Source: Polyangiaceae bacterium
Lineage (GTDB): Bacteria > Myxococcota_A > Polyangia > Polyangiales > Polyangiaceae
DNA length: 64,000 nucleotides
Direction of reading: 5' to 3'
Assembly (NCBI GenBank): GCA_020846005.1
Contig: JADLEQ010000042.1
Span: 49,313-113,312 of the forward strand
Of the stretch, positions 1 through 8,052 are shown piece by piece. Within the stretch, counting starts at the first letter, position 1, and each line of letters begins with the position of its first letter. Both the position numbers and the translations under genes were made by a program. The notes under the pieces are model-generated. The model was not told where the DNA came from and made no database searches. It saw only the letters and a list, made by a program, of their open reading frames with translations.

Positions 1-615
1 GACGGGCGGCCGCGCGAGGGCTGCGCACCACGCGCTCGCCGACGCGGCGAGGCGCGCGAGCGAGTCGCCGTCACCGCGGTCGTCGTGCTCCACCTCGAAG
101 AACCACGGCACGCCGGCGCGGCTCTCCGCGAGCGCGGCGGCTGCGGCCAGTGTCGTCACGGACGCGCGCGTCGCGAGACCGCGCGCCTGCAGCCACGCTC
201 CGACGAGGCCGCGACCCGAGCCGGGCGGCGCGACCCACAGGGCGCGGGACCACTCTCGACGAGTGATGGCGGAGGGCAGCCCCGGCGGGAGCTCCTCCGA
301 CCGGAGGTCGAGCGACTGTGCCCAACGAAGGTCTCGCCACCGCACGGCCGGTGAGGACGGCGCCGGGGGTCCGCCGGGCGAGCGCAGCGCGTCGTCCACC
401 TCCGAGGCGTCGCAGCCCAGGGCCGCCACCAGCACTCGCTGCACGTCGCGCCGGTCCCGCAGCCACTCGAGATCGACGCCGCGGTCGAGCTTGCTCAGCA
501 GCGCGGCGAGGCTTCGCGGACGGATCGGCGAGCCGGCTGGCCAGCCCTCGTGCCCCAGCGCCAGCTCGGCCAGCCGACCGAAGCTCCGCACCGGGCGGGG
601 CCGCGCCGCGTCCAT
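1..615 (-). CDS. Partial hypothetical protein with P-loop-like motif (C-terminus beyond left edge)
   Basis: An uninterrupted reading frame runs from an ATG at 615 to the left edge, giving the first 205 residues. I do not recognise the family. Near residue 129 is APPGSGRGLV, preceded by a hydrophobic strand (WSRALWVAP). This resembles a Walker A loop (GxxGxG[R/K]) and suggests the start of an NTP-binding domain, but the usual lysine is replaced by arginine. A second predicted strand, VPWFFEVE, follows near residue 170. The first 100 residues are mainly helical and charged. The codon pattern (G/C in third positions) is that of a real gene. The next gene is divergent, so 616-1103 carries the promoters of both. 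Function unknown. Confidence 0.6.
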   Translation of the reverse strand, partial: MDAARPRPVRSFGRLAELALGHEGWPAGSPIRPRSLAALLSKLDRGVDLEWLRDRRDVQRVLVAALGCDASEVDDALRSPGGPPAPSSPAVRWRDLRWAQSLDLRSEELPPGLPSAITRREWSRALWVAPPGSGRGLVGAWLQARGLATRASVTTLAAAAALAESRAGVPWFFEVEHDDRGDGDSLARLAASASAWCAALARPPV

Positions 616-1103
616 GAGGGATCGAAGCCAGCCCACTGCTCAGCTGCTCCCCGGATCATCGGTAGCCCCCGCCCGCGCTCCTGCTCTTGCGTGCAGCGCC
701 CGGCGGCAGGGCCACGCCGCGCGACGAGAATGCAGCATGAATGCAGGATGCATGAATCCTCAGACAGTGTACACGAAGCCAGCATGGATGGCGCGCACTA
801 TTTGATTCGCGTGCTGCGCTGCACGAGCATCGGCGGCGACCTCCGGCGCCGGGACGGACGGCGCCACGGCCTCGGCGCGGCCGGCGCTCTGCCTGGGCTG
901 AACGTCCGCTCCTCCTCAGGGCCAGGCGGCACGGAGGCGCGGCTCCTCGGTCCCCCTGATCATCGCTCCAGTGGAGCGCGCGCTGGCGCCGGGCAGCGAC
1001 GGCTCCGAGCCGGGGGTAGCCTCGGCTCCGCTCGCCGGGGACCCCCGGACGCTGTCACGATCCGCTCGCCTCCAACGATGGAGGACCAGCGCCCGCCCGC
1101 CCC
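616..1103. other. Intergenic region between divergent genes, with short repeats
   Basis: No gene is supported here. The notable spot is a lower-GC patch at 730-810. It holds two copies of GCATGAAT (735-742 and 750-757, 15 bp apart) and the perfect palindrome GTGTACAC at 767-774. These could be operator elements for either flanking gene, but no confident -35/-10 pair can be assigned. Confidence 0.4.
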
Positions 1104-2102
1104 ATGGCTGCCCCAGACGATCCCGCGCCCCCGACGAGCGCGCTCCTCGCGGACGCCTCGCTCCTCGAGGCGCTGCGCAAGTACGCGCGCAGCCGCCTCG
1201 CCACGCACGACGCCGACGACGTGGTGCAGGCGACGCTCACGGAGGCGCTGGCGGCGACCGCCCCGCCCCGCGCTCCCGAGGAGCTCCGCCGCTGGGTGTT
1301 CGGCATCGCGCGACACAAGGTCGCCGACGTCTTCCGGCGGGCGGCGCGCGAGCTGCCGGCCGACGACGCGCTGCTCGACGCGCCCGTCTCCAGTGACGGG
1401 GTCCGCCACGAGGCCCGGTCGCTCCTGCGGTGGGCCGAGCGAGAGCTCCCGCGAGGGGAGGGTGCGAAGGGCACGCTCGAGTGGATGCTGCGGGAAGGGG
1501 ACGGCGAGAAGCTGGAGGAGATCGCCGCCGAGGAGCGCATCCCGGCCCCGCGCCTCCGGCAGCGCGTGTCGCGGCTTCGCAAGCACCTCCGCTCCCGTTG
1601 GGCGCTCGCCGTGGGCGCCGGGCTCGCCGCGCTCGCGCTCTGGCTCGCGGCCCGCGCGCCGTCGCCGGAGACGCCCATCGCGCGCGAGCGGCCCCCCGCC
1701 GAGCGGGCGGAGGAGCTGCGGCGTGAGGCGCTCGCGCGCTGTGCCGGGAGCGAGTGGTCCGCGTGCCTAGACGGTCTCGACCGCGCGCGCCAGCTCGACC
1801 CCGCAGGCGATGGGGCCGCCGCGGTCACCAGCGCGCGCGCCGCCGCGGCGAGCGCGCTCGCGCCGCCCCCGCCCCCTCCACCCGCGCCGTCGTCCTCGGT
1901 CGCCCCGCCCTCGAGCTCCGACGCCCCGCCCTCGAGCTCCGACGCGCGCCGCAACGTCGCGCCGGCGCCACGCGTGATCCGCAAGCGCTACGACGAGAAG
2001 AGCGTGCCCACCGAGGACCCCTCGGAGACCGAGACGCCTCCGCAGCGCCCCGCGCCGCGCGTCGAGCCGAAGCGGCCGCCGCGGAACCTCGACAGCAAGT
2101 GA
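1104..2102 (+). CDS. Sigma-70 family (ECF-like) factor fused to a transmembrane segment and extracytoplasmic tail
   Basis: The 332-residue product starts with a short sigma region 2 (DADDVVQATL near 36-45, LRRWVFGIARHK near 61-72) and a region 4-like helix-turn-helix (EKLEEIAAEERIPAPRLRQRVSRLRK, about 135-160). A hydrophobic helix follows at about 167-183. The remainder has a TPR-like stretch around 195-235 and then a Pro/Ser/Ala-rich low-complexity tail. Classical ECF factors are about 180-200 residues and soluble; this one seems tethered to the membrane, with its tail outside. No separate anti-sigma gene is adjacent. I infer signal-dependent control or release at the membrane, which is unproven. 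The start fits the first good ATG after the intergenic region. Confidence 0.75.
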   Translation: MAAPDDPAPPTSALLADASLLEALRKYARSRLATHDADDVVQATLTEALAATAPPRAPEELRRWVFGIARHKVADVFRRAARELPADDALLDAPVSSDGVRHEARSLLRWAERELPRGEGAKGTLEWMLREGDGEKLEEIAAEERIPAPRLRQRVSRLRKHLRSRWALAVGAGLAALALWLAARAPSPETPIARERPPAERAEELRREALARCAGSEWSACLDGLDRARQLDPAGDGAAAVTSARAAAASALAPPPPPPPAPSSSVAPPSSSDAPPSSSDARRNVAPAPRVIRKRYDEKSVPTEDPSETETPPQRPAPRVEPKRPPRNLDSK

Positions 2103-2336
2103 CGAACGGGGGCTCGCCGCCGAGCGGCGAACCGCGACCCGCGCGCTGACCCGCGCGCCGCACGTCAGCGCACGTTCGCGCGTTGCCGACCGCGGCGCAC
2201 GATCGCGCGCCGCGCGTCACGATCCGCGCCCGTCCCGCGACGTGCCTGTGAAGCCGACGAGCGTGCGCGTGGCGCGGTAGCCGCGCGCCGCGCGTCGCAC
2301 GGAGCGTCGCGTCGCAGCGGCGAGCGGGAGTGCCTC

Positions 2337-3242
2337 ATGCGTTCGTGGATCGGTCGCGCCTTCGCTGGCGCCTTGGGGATCGTGTGTGCGATGAGCGCCG
2401 CGCGCGGCGCGGCCGAGGTGGGCGCGGTCGCGTCGGCCCGCGCGAGGACGCCGAGCGGCGCCGCTCGCGCACCGGGCGCGGAGCGCCGGGAGACGCCCCC
2501 GCGGGCGCTCTCGTCGACGCGCGACGAGCCGGCGGGCGTCGACGCCGACCCCGACGCCGCCCGCGAGCCGATCGTGCTCGACGAGCGGCCCGAGGAGCCG
2601 GGGCTGATCGCCTACCCACCGCGCGCAGGCCGCCAGCGGGGGCTCGCCGTGTTCCTGCATGGGATGTGCGACGAGCCCGAGTGGGAGTGCCCGCGCGTCT
2701 CGGATGGCGTGGCGGACCACGGCTGGCTCGTGTGCCCCCGCGCGCCGCTCCGCTGCAGCGGCGGCGGCTCCATCTGGCCGGGCGACGACCGCCATGTCGC
2801 CGCCGTCGACGCCAGCGTGTCGCGCTTCGACCGCGAGGTGGCGCCGATCGACGCGAGCGCGCCCCGCACGCTGATCGGCTTCTCCCTGGGCGCGCTCCGC
2901 GCCGCCGAGCTCGTCCAGCGCCGTCGCGGCGGCTGGCAGAGCGCGATCCTCATCGGCGCCAAGGTGCAGCTCGATGCGCGCCGGCTCCGCGCGGCGGGGC
3001 TCGAGCGCGTCGTGCTCATGGCGGGCGAGCGCGACATGATGAAGTGGCACATGGTGGGTCAGGCGCGCGCGCTCGCGCGAGCCGGGTTCCCGGTCGCCTT
3101 CGTAAGCCTCGGCCCCGTCGGGCACACCCTGCCGAGGGTGCTCCCCGACGCCGTGCGCCGCTCGCTCCTGTGGGCTGGGGGCGAAGACGGCGCGCTCACG
3201 CCCTCGACCGATCGGAACTCGGGCGAGCTCGTGGCTCCGTGA
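2337..3242 (+). CDS. Exported alpha/beta hydrolase family protein
   Basis: The 301-residue protein begins with a signal peptide (about 1-25), then an Ala/Arg/Pro-rich linker to about residue 90. The remainder fits an alpha/beta hydrolase core: an oxyanion-type HGMCD near 108-112, the nucleophile elbow GFSLG with Ser at about 183, an acidic residue in GERD (about 233) and a histidine in GPVGHT (about 263). Several cysteines (CDEPEWEC, VCPRAPLRC) could form disulfides in the periplasm. Substrate is unknown; esterase or peptidase activity is possible. It stands alone between the sigma factor gene and a convergent lipoprotein gene. Confidence 0.7.
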   Translation: MRSWIGRAFAGALGIVCAMSAARGAAEVGAVASARARTPSGAARAPGAERRETPPRALSSTRDEPAGVDADPDAAREPIVLDERPEEPGLIAYPPRAGRQRGLAVFLHGMCDEPEWECPRVSDGVADHGWLVCPRAPLRCSGGGSIWPGDDRHVAAVDASVSRFDREVAPIDASAPRTLIGFSLGALRAAELVQRRRGGWQSAILIGAKVQLDARRLRAAGLERVVLMAGERDMMKWHMVGQARALARAGFPVAFVSLGPVGHTLPRVLPDAVRRSLLWAGGEDGALTPSTDRNSGELVAP

Positions 3243-3284
3243 ACGTGCGCCTCGGCCCCGGGAGCCGGGGCGCGCGCCGCGAGC

Positions 3285-4391
3285 TCACGAGCAGGGGAAC
3301 AGCGCGTCGAGCGCCGCGATGACCCGGGCGGCGTCGACGGCATCGGCCGACTTGGCGAACTCCTCGCGGAGCGCGCTCGCGCTGCCCGGATCTCGGGCCG
3401 CGGCCTCTCGATCGAGCACACCGGCCAGAATCTTCGTGCTCTCCCAGGCGCCGTCACAGGGCAACGTCTGCACCCGCTGTCGTACGACGAGCGCGATCCC
3501 GCGGAGGAGCGCGGTGTCGAGCTGGAGGCGCGCCTGATCTCGCAGCGCGAGGTTCGCGGCGGCGCCCGACGGGTTGTCGAGGTCGCGCCAGCAGCGCACC
3601 GCGAGCAGTCCGTCGATGACGCGGTCGTGCGCCGTCCGGCTGCGCGCGAGCACGTACCGGCCGAACCCGGCGGGCGCCTCGTCACGCTGCGTCCCGCCCG
3701 TGTACTTGGCCCACATGGAGTCGCAGTCCTTGGCGGCGGCGGCGGCGGACGTCGCCTCCTTGAAGATCGAGACGTAGAAGAACCAGAGCAGCGCGCCCTC
3801 GATCTTGCTGGCGTTCCCCACGGGATCGACGCCGTCGATCCCGGCCTGGAACGCCGCGTTGAGGATCGGGAGGATCTTCACCGGGCCCACGCATCGATCG
3901 GGGTACGTGGCCTGCTCGGTCGCCGTCATGTCGCGACACGCCATCGGCGCGGCGGGGAAGTGCTCGTCCTCGCGGCGCACGACGCGCGACTCGATGCCCT
4001 CGGGCTGCGTGTAGATCACCCGGGCGTCGAGGAAGTCCTGTGGCGACGGCACCTTGGTGCCGCCGAACCCGAGCCGAGCGGCGAGCTCCTCGAAGGCCGC
4101 GACGCGCCCCAGCGCGCCGATGCTCGGCTCAACGACGTGGTAGGTGTCGTCGTCCGAGATGCAGGCGGGCCAGGTGTCGGTGGCGGAGCCCTGGTCGCGC
4201 GGGCGGTAGTCCGTCGCGGCCGGCGCGCAGCCGGTCTCTTCGACGGGCACGAGCGCGCGGTCCGCTTCGCACGCCGTGCCGCCGCCATCGCCCGCGTCGA
4301 GGTGGGTATCGGTGGCGGCCGGATCGTCGCCCTCGCAGGCAGGGGCGGCGGCGAGCAAGAGGGCGGCGAGGATCGAACGGGAGCTATACAT
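3285..4391 (-). CDS. Unrecognised Cys-containing lipoprotein downstream of TonB receptor
   Basis: The 368-residue product has a lipoprotein signal peptide ending in LLLAAAPAC (lipid Cys at 19) and a short Asp/Gly-rich linker. The mature domain is mostly helical, with scattered cysteines (CEADR, CACR-like spacing, CDSMW, RCWRDL, PCDGAW and a C-terminal PCS). I do not recognise the family. It lies 80 bp downstream of the TonB-dependent receptor on the same strand, so the two are probably co-transcribed, and it may be a surface or periplasmic partner for receptor substrate handling. I looked for the GxHxxE motif of imelysin-type partners and did not find it. Confidence 0.75.
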   Translation of the reverse strand: MYSSRSILAALLLAAAPACEGDDPAATDTHLDAGDGGGTACEADRALVPVEETGCAPAATDYRPRDQGSATDTWPACISDDDTYHVVEPSIGALGRVAAFEELAARLGFGGTKVPSPQDFLDARVIYTQPEGIESRVVRREDEHFPAAPMACRDMTATEQATYPDRCVGPVKILPILNAAFQAGIDGVDPVGNASKIEGALLWFFYVSIFKEATSAAAAAKDCDSMWAKYTGGTQRDEAPAGFGRYVLARSRTAHDRVIDGLLAVRCWRDLDNPSGAAANLALRDQARLQLDTALLRGIALVVRQRVQTLPCDGAWESTKILAGVLDREAAARDPGSASALREEFAKSADAVDAARVIAALDALFPCS

Positions 4392-4471
4392 GGGGGCTGC
4401 GCTGGGCGGTGGTGGACCCCGCTAGCACAGATCGGGGGCGCGCCGGTGACGGCGCCGAGCCGCCCTCGCCG

Positions 4472-6817
4472 TCACAGCCCGGACTCGACGCTCGCGATCA
4501 CGCCCCGGCCGGGGCCGTTCACGCTGGACCCGTGGTACCTGTACGCCGCGTCGCCCACGTTCTCGAGCACCACGCCGAGGATCAGGGCGCGGCGGATCCG
4601 CCAGCCGGCGCGCAGGTCGATCGCCACGAACCCGGGTGTCCCGCCCTCGGGGATGCGCGGGTCGCGCGTGTCCGTCGGCGCGAGCCGGTCCTGCCGCGTG
4701 GCCCAGCGGACGCCGCCACCCAGCCAGGTCGCGGGCGTGGGGGCCCAGCGGGTCTCTGCCGTCCCGTTGAGCGGTGGGATGCGCGAGAGCGGGACCCGCT
4801 CCGCGTAGGCGAGCGCCGGATCGGCCGGGCGCGCCGCCGGGTTCGGCCCGGAGCCGATCGCGTACGAGAGCGTGCCGCGCACGCTCACCGCCGCGATCGG
4901 CGACGCCCGCGCCGACAGCTCGAAGCCGTCGATGATGGACGCGCCCCGCGTGTTGACGAGCTGGAAGCGTGACCACGACAGCAGACACTGGGGCGTCGCC
5001 GGCGGGCACTCCGCGGCGGAGCGGAACGCCCGCGCGATCGAGTCGTGCATCACCGAGCGGAACGCCCATGCGTCGACCTCGAACGCGTCGCCCCTCCCGC
5101 GTACACCGACCTCGAACGTGTCGGCGCGCTCGGGCGCGAGCGCGGGGTTCTCGAACTGGAAGCCCGGGCCGCTCTGCTGGCGCGAGGTGAGGTCGTCGAG
5201 GTTGGGCGCGCGGAAGCTGCGGTCCCACGTCGCCACGAGCGCGAGGTGATCGGCGATCACCCGCCACTCCGCGCCGGCGTGCCCCGCCAGCGTGAGCCAC
5301 GCGTCGTCTACCGGTCGCGAGCCGCTGCTCGGATCGCCCGGCGCCGCCGCCGCCGCGAGCCCGACGCGGCCCCCCCACCGGACCACGACGCGGTCGTTCC
5401 ACGAGACCTCCGGCGCGAGGTACGCGCCTCCCGTCGAGTAGCTCCCACCGTCCAAGTACTGCCCCCGCGAGAGCGGGAGGACGATGCCGAGGTCCGTGAA
5501 CTCCGTCCACGCCTGCGATCCCACGTCGTCGTGATAGGCGTCTGCCCCGTACGTCAGGCGGCCGCGCCACCTGCCGCCGAGGGGCGCGTGCGCGGTGCCG
5601 AGCTTCGCGGTGACGCCGAACGTGTCCACGTCGTCGCGCCACAGGTTCCGGACGAACGACAGCGGGCGATCGAGCGTGCGACGCTCGTGCTGGCGCTGGT
5701 ACGAGAGCGCGAGCTTCGACTCCCGGGCGAGGGCGCCGAGATCGCCCTCGTGCGCCACGTAGGCCAGCGAGCGGAATTGCTCATCGTACTCGAGGCACTC
5801 CGAGCGCGGGGCGAACGGCGGCGGACACTGGTCCGTGCGCGGTGCGTCGTACTCCCGGTACGCGTAGACCGCCGCGACCGCGCGCGTGCGGGGGCTCGTG
5901 GCGGTCACGAGCCGCGCGTCGCCGGTGAGCTCGGAGAAGCCCGTCCCGAGCTGAGTGCGCCCGTCGCGCTCGAACGCCGGCACCTGCGGGATCGCGCCCG
6001 TGGTCGGGCTGCGCACGGGCCCGCCGCTCTCGAGCCGGCCCGCGTGGCGCCGGCCGACGCCTACGAGGGCGCGGACGTCCTGGCTCCACTGCGTGTCGAG
6101 CTGGAAGCGGTGGGAGAAGTCCGAGTCCGCGCTCGCCCAGCGGAGCGAGGTGCGCGGGCGCACGCGCGGCCCGTCCGCCTCGAGATCGAGGCGGGGTTCG
6201 AGCGGGTCGGCGTCGATGACGCCGGCGATCGCGTCGGAGCCGTGCAGCGTGGACGCGCCGCCGCGAGTGACCTCGATCGCGTGGACGGACTGCGCGTCGA
6301 TGGTGAAGAAGTATTGGTTCGGCCCTTGCCTCCACGTGCTGGTGTTCAACCGGATGCCGTCGAAGGTCACCAGCGTCTGCTGTCCGGTGCGTCCGCGGAG
6401 GTACGGCGAGCCTTGCCCGTGCCCGGACTGCTGCACGTAGACGCCGGGCTCCCAGCGGAGCGCGTCCGGGGCGCTCCTCGGCAGCCGCTCCTCCAGCTCC
6501 GCGCGCGTCACGCGGGACGACGCGCGCGCGTCGCCGCTCGCGCTGGTGCGGTCGCGGTCGGTCACCTCGATCTCCGTGACCTCGCGCTCGCGCACGGGAA
6601 GAGGCTCCGCGGGCGAGCCTGCGGCGCGGGATCGTCCCGGCGACGGCGCCTCGCCCCCGTCCGCGCGGGCGCCCGCGGCGGTCGCGAACGAGACGGCCCA
6701 CGCCCCGGCCACGGCGATGACGAGCGCGAGCTTCGGCCCCGGGGGCTCGGTGTCGCGGTCCGGAGGCATCGGTGGGAGCGTACCGACGATCTTGGAATTC
6801 GTCGGGCGTCCCCCCAC
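4472..6817 (-). CDS. TonB-dependent outer-membrane receptor
   Basis: The protein is up to 781 residues. The ATG 48 bases further in (position 6769, MPPDRD) may be the true start, since it sits just before a signal-like helix (LALVIAVAGAWAVSF). A plug domain follows: VTEIEVTDRDR, then a YLRGRTGQQTLVTFDGIRLN stretch and IEVTRGGASTLHGSDAIAGV, all hallmark plug motifs. About 550 residues of alternating-pattern beta-barrel come next. The C-terminus is SVESGL rather than the usual terminal Phe. TonB receptors import chelates across the outer membrane using ExbBD-TonB energy. The cobalamin riboswitch and BtuF-like gene nearby make B12 a good substrate guess, but haem or a siderophore is not excluded. 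Confidence 0.9.
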   Translation of the reverse strand: MGGRPTNSKIVGTLPPMPPDRDTEPPGPKLALVIAVAGAWAVSFATAAGARADGGEAPSPGRSRAAGSPAEPLPVREREVTEIEVTDRDRTSASGDARASSRVTRAELEERLPRSAPDALRWEPGVYVQQSGHGQGSPYLRGRTGQQTLVTFDGIRLNTSTWRQGPNQYFFTIDAQSVHAIEVTRGGASTLHGSDAIAGVIDADPLEPRLDLEADGPRVRPRTSLRWASADSDFSHRFQLDTQWSQDVRALVGVGRRHAGRLESGGPVRSPTTGAIPQVPAFERDGRTQLGTGFSELTGDARLVTATSPRTRAVAAVYAYREYDAPRTDQCPPPFAPRSECLEYDEQFRSLAYVAHEGDLGALARESKLALSYQRQHERRTLDRPLSFVRNLWRDDVDTFGVTAKLGTAHAPLGGRWRGRLTYGADAYHDDVGSQAWTEFTDLGIVLPLSRGQYLDGGSYSTGGAYLAPEVSWNDRVVVRWGGRVGLAAAAAPGDPSSGSRPVDDAWLTLAGHAGAEWRVIADHLALVATWDRSFRAPNLDDLTSRQQSGPGFQFENPALAPERADTFEVGVRGRGDAFEVDAWAFRSVMHDSIARAFRSAAECPPATPQCLLSWSRFQLVNTRGASIIDGFELSARASPIAAVSVRGTLSYAIGSGPNPAARPADPALAYAERVPLSRIPPLNGTAETRWAPTPATWLGGGVRWATRQDRLAPTDTRDPRIPEGGTPGFVAIDLRAGWRIRRALILGVVLENVGDAAYRYHGSSVNGPGRGVIASVESGL

Positions 6818-7439
6818 TACCAGCTGGTGGCCGAGCGTTCACGGCCACTCCCCGCGCGAGCTCGTCCCATGCCCCGCTCCACCCCCACCGCTCCCCTCGT
6901 GGGCTCCGGGCTCATCCTGGGAGCCCCTAGAGCCGGCTCGACCCTCCCCGGCAGGGCGGGGTCGCGCCCGCCCTTCCCCTCCCACGCGGGGCCGCTCTCG
7001 CTGGAAATCACGTGCAGGAGCGGCCGCCGGGGCCTCGACGTGCGGCGGGATCGGCCGCAGGATCGCCCCGTCCCGAGCCTCCCGCACCGGGTCACCAGCG
7101 CGCAGGCCGGTCCGCGCTCCGGCGGCGGAGGCCGTGCGCCGAGCTCTCCGTTCCGCGGATGCAAGTCCCCTCGTATCGATCCGTTTCCGCTGCCCGGGCG
7201 TGGCGCCGCCGGCCGCCGCCGCGCGACGGCCGAGCGCGCCCTCACGGCCGCGAGCGGAGCCTCTGCGCGACAGCCCGCTGGAAAGTCGGGCCGTTCACGG
7301 TTAGGCCTGGGTCACCCGGCACCGGGAGGAGGCCCCGCCCCCGCCCCGCCGGCCGTCGGCGCTCCGTGGCAACCCGGTCCCCGGCGCAACGGCGCGGCCC
7401 GCGACGGCCCTCATCACCATCGCGGTAGCCCTGATCCTG
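6818..7439. other. Long intergenic region upstream of TonB receptor
   Basis: No gene can be supported between the receptor start and the tandem array at 7440. The region is GC-rich and must carry the receptor promoter on the minus strand. Scattered matches to cobalamin riboswitch elements (a CCCCGCC block, an AGCCCGGAG block) occur at about 6905-6975 on the minus strand. The conserved core is missing, so no riboswitch is called here. Confidence 0.4.
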
Positions 7440-7544
7440 ACCACCCGATCCCTCACCACCCGATCCCTCACCACCCGATCCCTCACCACCCGATCCTTCA
7501 CCACCCGATCCCTCACCACCCGATCCCTCATCACCCGATCCCGA
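7440..7544 (+). repeat. 15-bp tandem repeat, seven units
   Basis: The unit ACCACCCGATCCCTC is repeated head to tail at 7440, 7455, 7470, 7485, 7500, 7515 and 7530. The fourth unit has a C-to-T change (CCTTC) and the seventh is diverged at its ends. A fragment of the unit precedes it at about 7430-7439. The array is noncoding, about 80 bp upstream of the likely promoter of the CsoR-like gene. It may be a variable-number repeat or a multi-site protein-binding array. Confidence 0.9.
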
Positions 7545-7625
7545 ACCGGCGAGCCCGCGCCACGGACCCCACCCCCGCCGCCAGCTCCTCCTCCACGTCG
7601 AGGGGGGCCGGCCGAACCTTGGGGC

Positions 7626-7654
7626 TTGGCAAGTCGAACCGGCCGTGATGAAAT
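7626..7654 (+). promoter_or_regulatory. Predicted sigma-70 promoter of the CsoR-like gene
   Basis: TTGGCA (7626-7631, 5 of 6 to TTGACA) is followed by a 17-base spacer and TGAAAT (7649-7654, 4 of 6 to TATAAT). A start near 7661 would leave a leader of about 38 bases ending in the purine-rich AAAAGGAAAGAG before the ATG at 7699. Confidence 0.5.
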
Positions 7655-7698
7655 GTTAGCGCGCGACACTCGATTTCTCGCGCAGAAAAGGAAAGAGC

Positions 7699-8031
7699 AT
7701 GGCAACCGTCAACGCACGTCGCACCCCGAAGACCGAGCGCCGAGCCCCCGCGAAGGCCGCGCCCGTGGAGGTCGAAGACAAGCGCGCGAGCATTCGCCGC
7801 TTGGCTCGGATCGAAGGCCAGGTCCGCGGCCTCATGCGGATGTTGGAGGAAGGTCGTTCGAGCGGCGAGGTGCTCATCCAGGTGAGCTCCGTCCAGCAGG
7901 CGCTCCGCTCCGTCGCGCGCGAGCAGCTCCACTCCCAGGCCCGCGCCGCGCTGCGCGGTAGCTACACCGCTGACAAGGCGGACCAGGTGATCGGCGACAT
8001 GCTCGAGCACGCGTTCCGTCACGCGCGCTGA
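7699..8031 (+). CDS. CsoR/RcnR-family (DUF156-type) regulator lacking all cysteines
   Basis: The 110-residue protein has a basic, Ala-rich N-terminal arm (1-27), then the typical all-helical CsoR/FrmR/RcnR core: RRLARIEGQVRGLMRML matches the family signature KRIEGQVRGIxRMI, and VLIQVSSVQQALRSV matches the second conserved helix. In copper, nickel and formaldehyde sensors the metal or ligand site uses a Cys in the loop after helix 1 and a His/Cys pair in helix 2. Here the loop reads RSSGEVL and helix 2 reads HSQARAAL, and there is no cysteine anywhere in the protein. It probably still binds DNA as a tetramer but must sense something else or nothing. It is divergent from the TonB receptor and convergent with btuF. 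Confidence 0.85.
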   Translation: MATVNARRTPKTERRAPAKAAPVEVEDKRASIRRLARIEGQVRGLMRMLEEGRSSGEVLIQVSSVQQALRSVAREQLHSQARAALRGSYTADKADQVIGDMLEHAFRHAR

Positions 8032-8052
8032 GCCACCTCCCGCGTTTCCTTT

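Noticed and set aside
6890..7080. Possible second cobalamin riboswitch upstream of the TonB receptor (minus strand)
   Set aside because: Isolated matches (CCCCGCC then CTG, and AGCCCGGAG) occur, but the GGGAA/GGTG stem-loop and a proper B12 box with GGAxACC are not in the right order or spacing. Similarity is at chance level for such GC-rich sequence.
7440..7544. Tandem array as a CRISPR
   Set aside because: The units are 15 bp with no unique spacers between them and no cas genes nearby.
7301..7705. Minus-strand protein with a Val-Arg-Asp repeat encoded by the 15-bp array
   Set aside because: Its start would lie inside the beginning of the CsoR-like gene. It has no ribosome-binding site and the rest is Gly/Arg low complexity.
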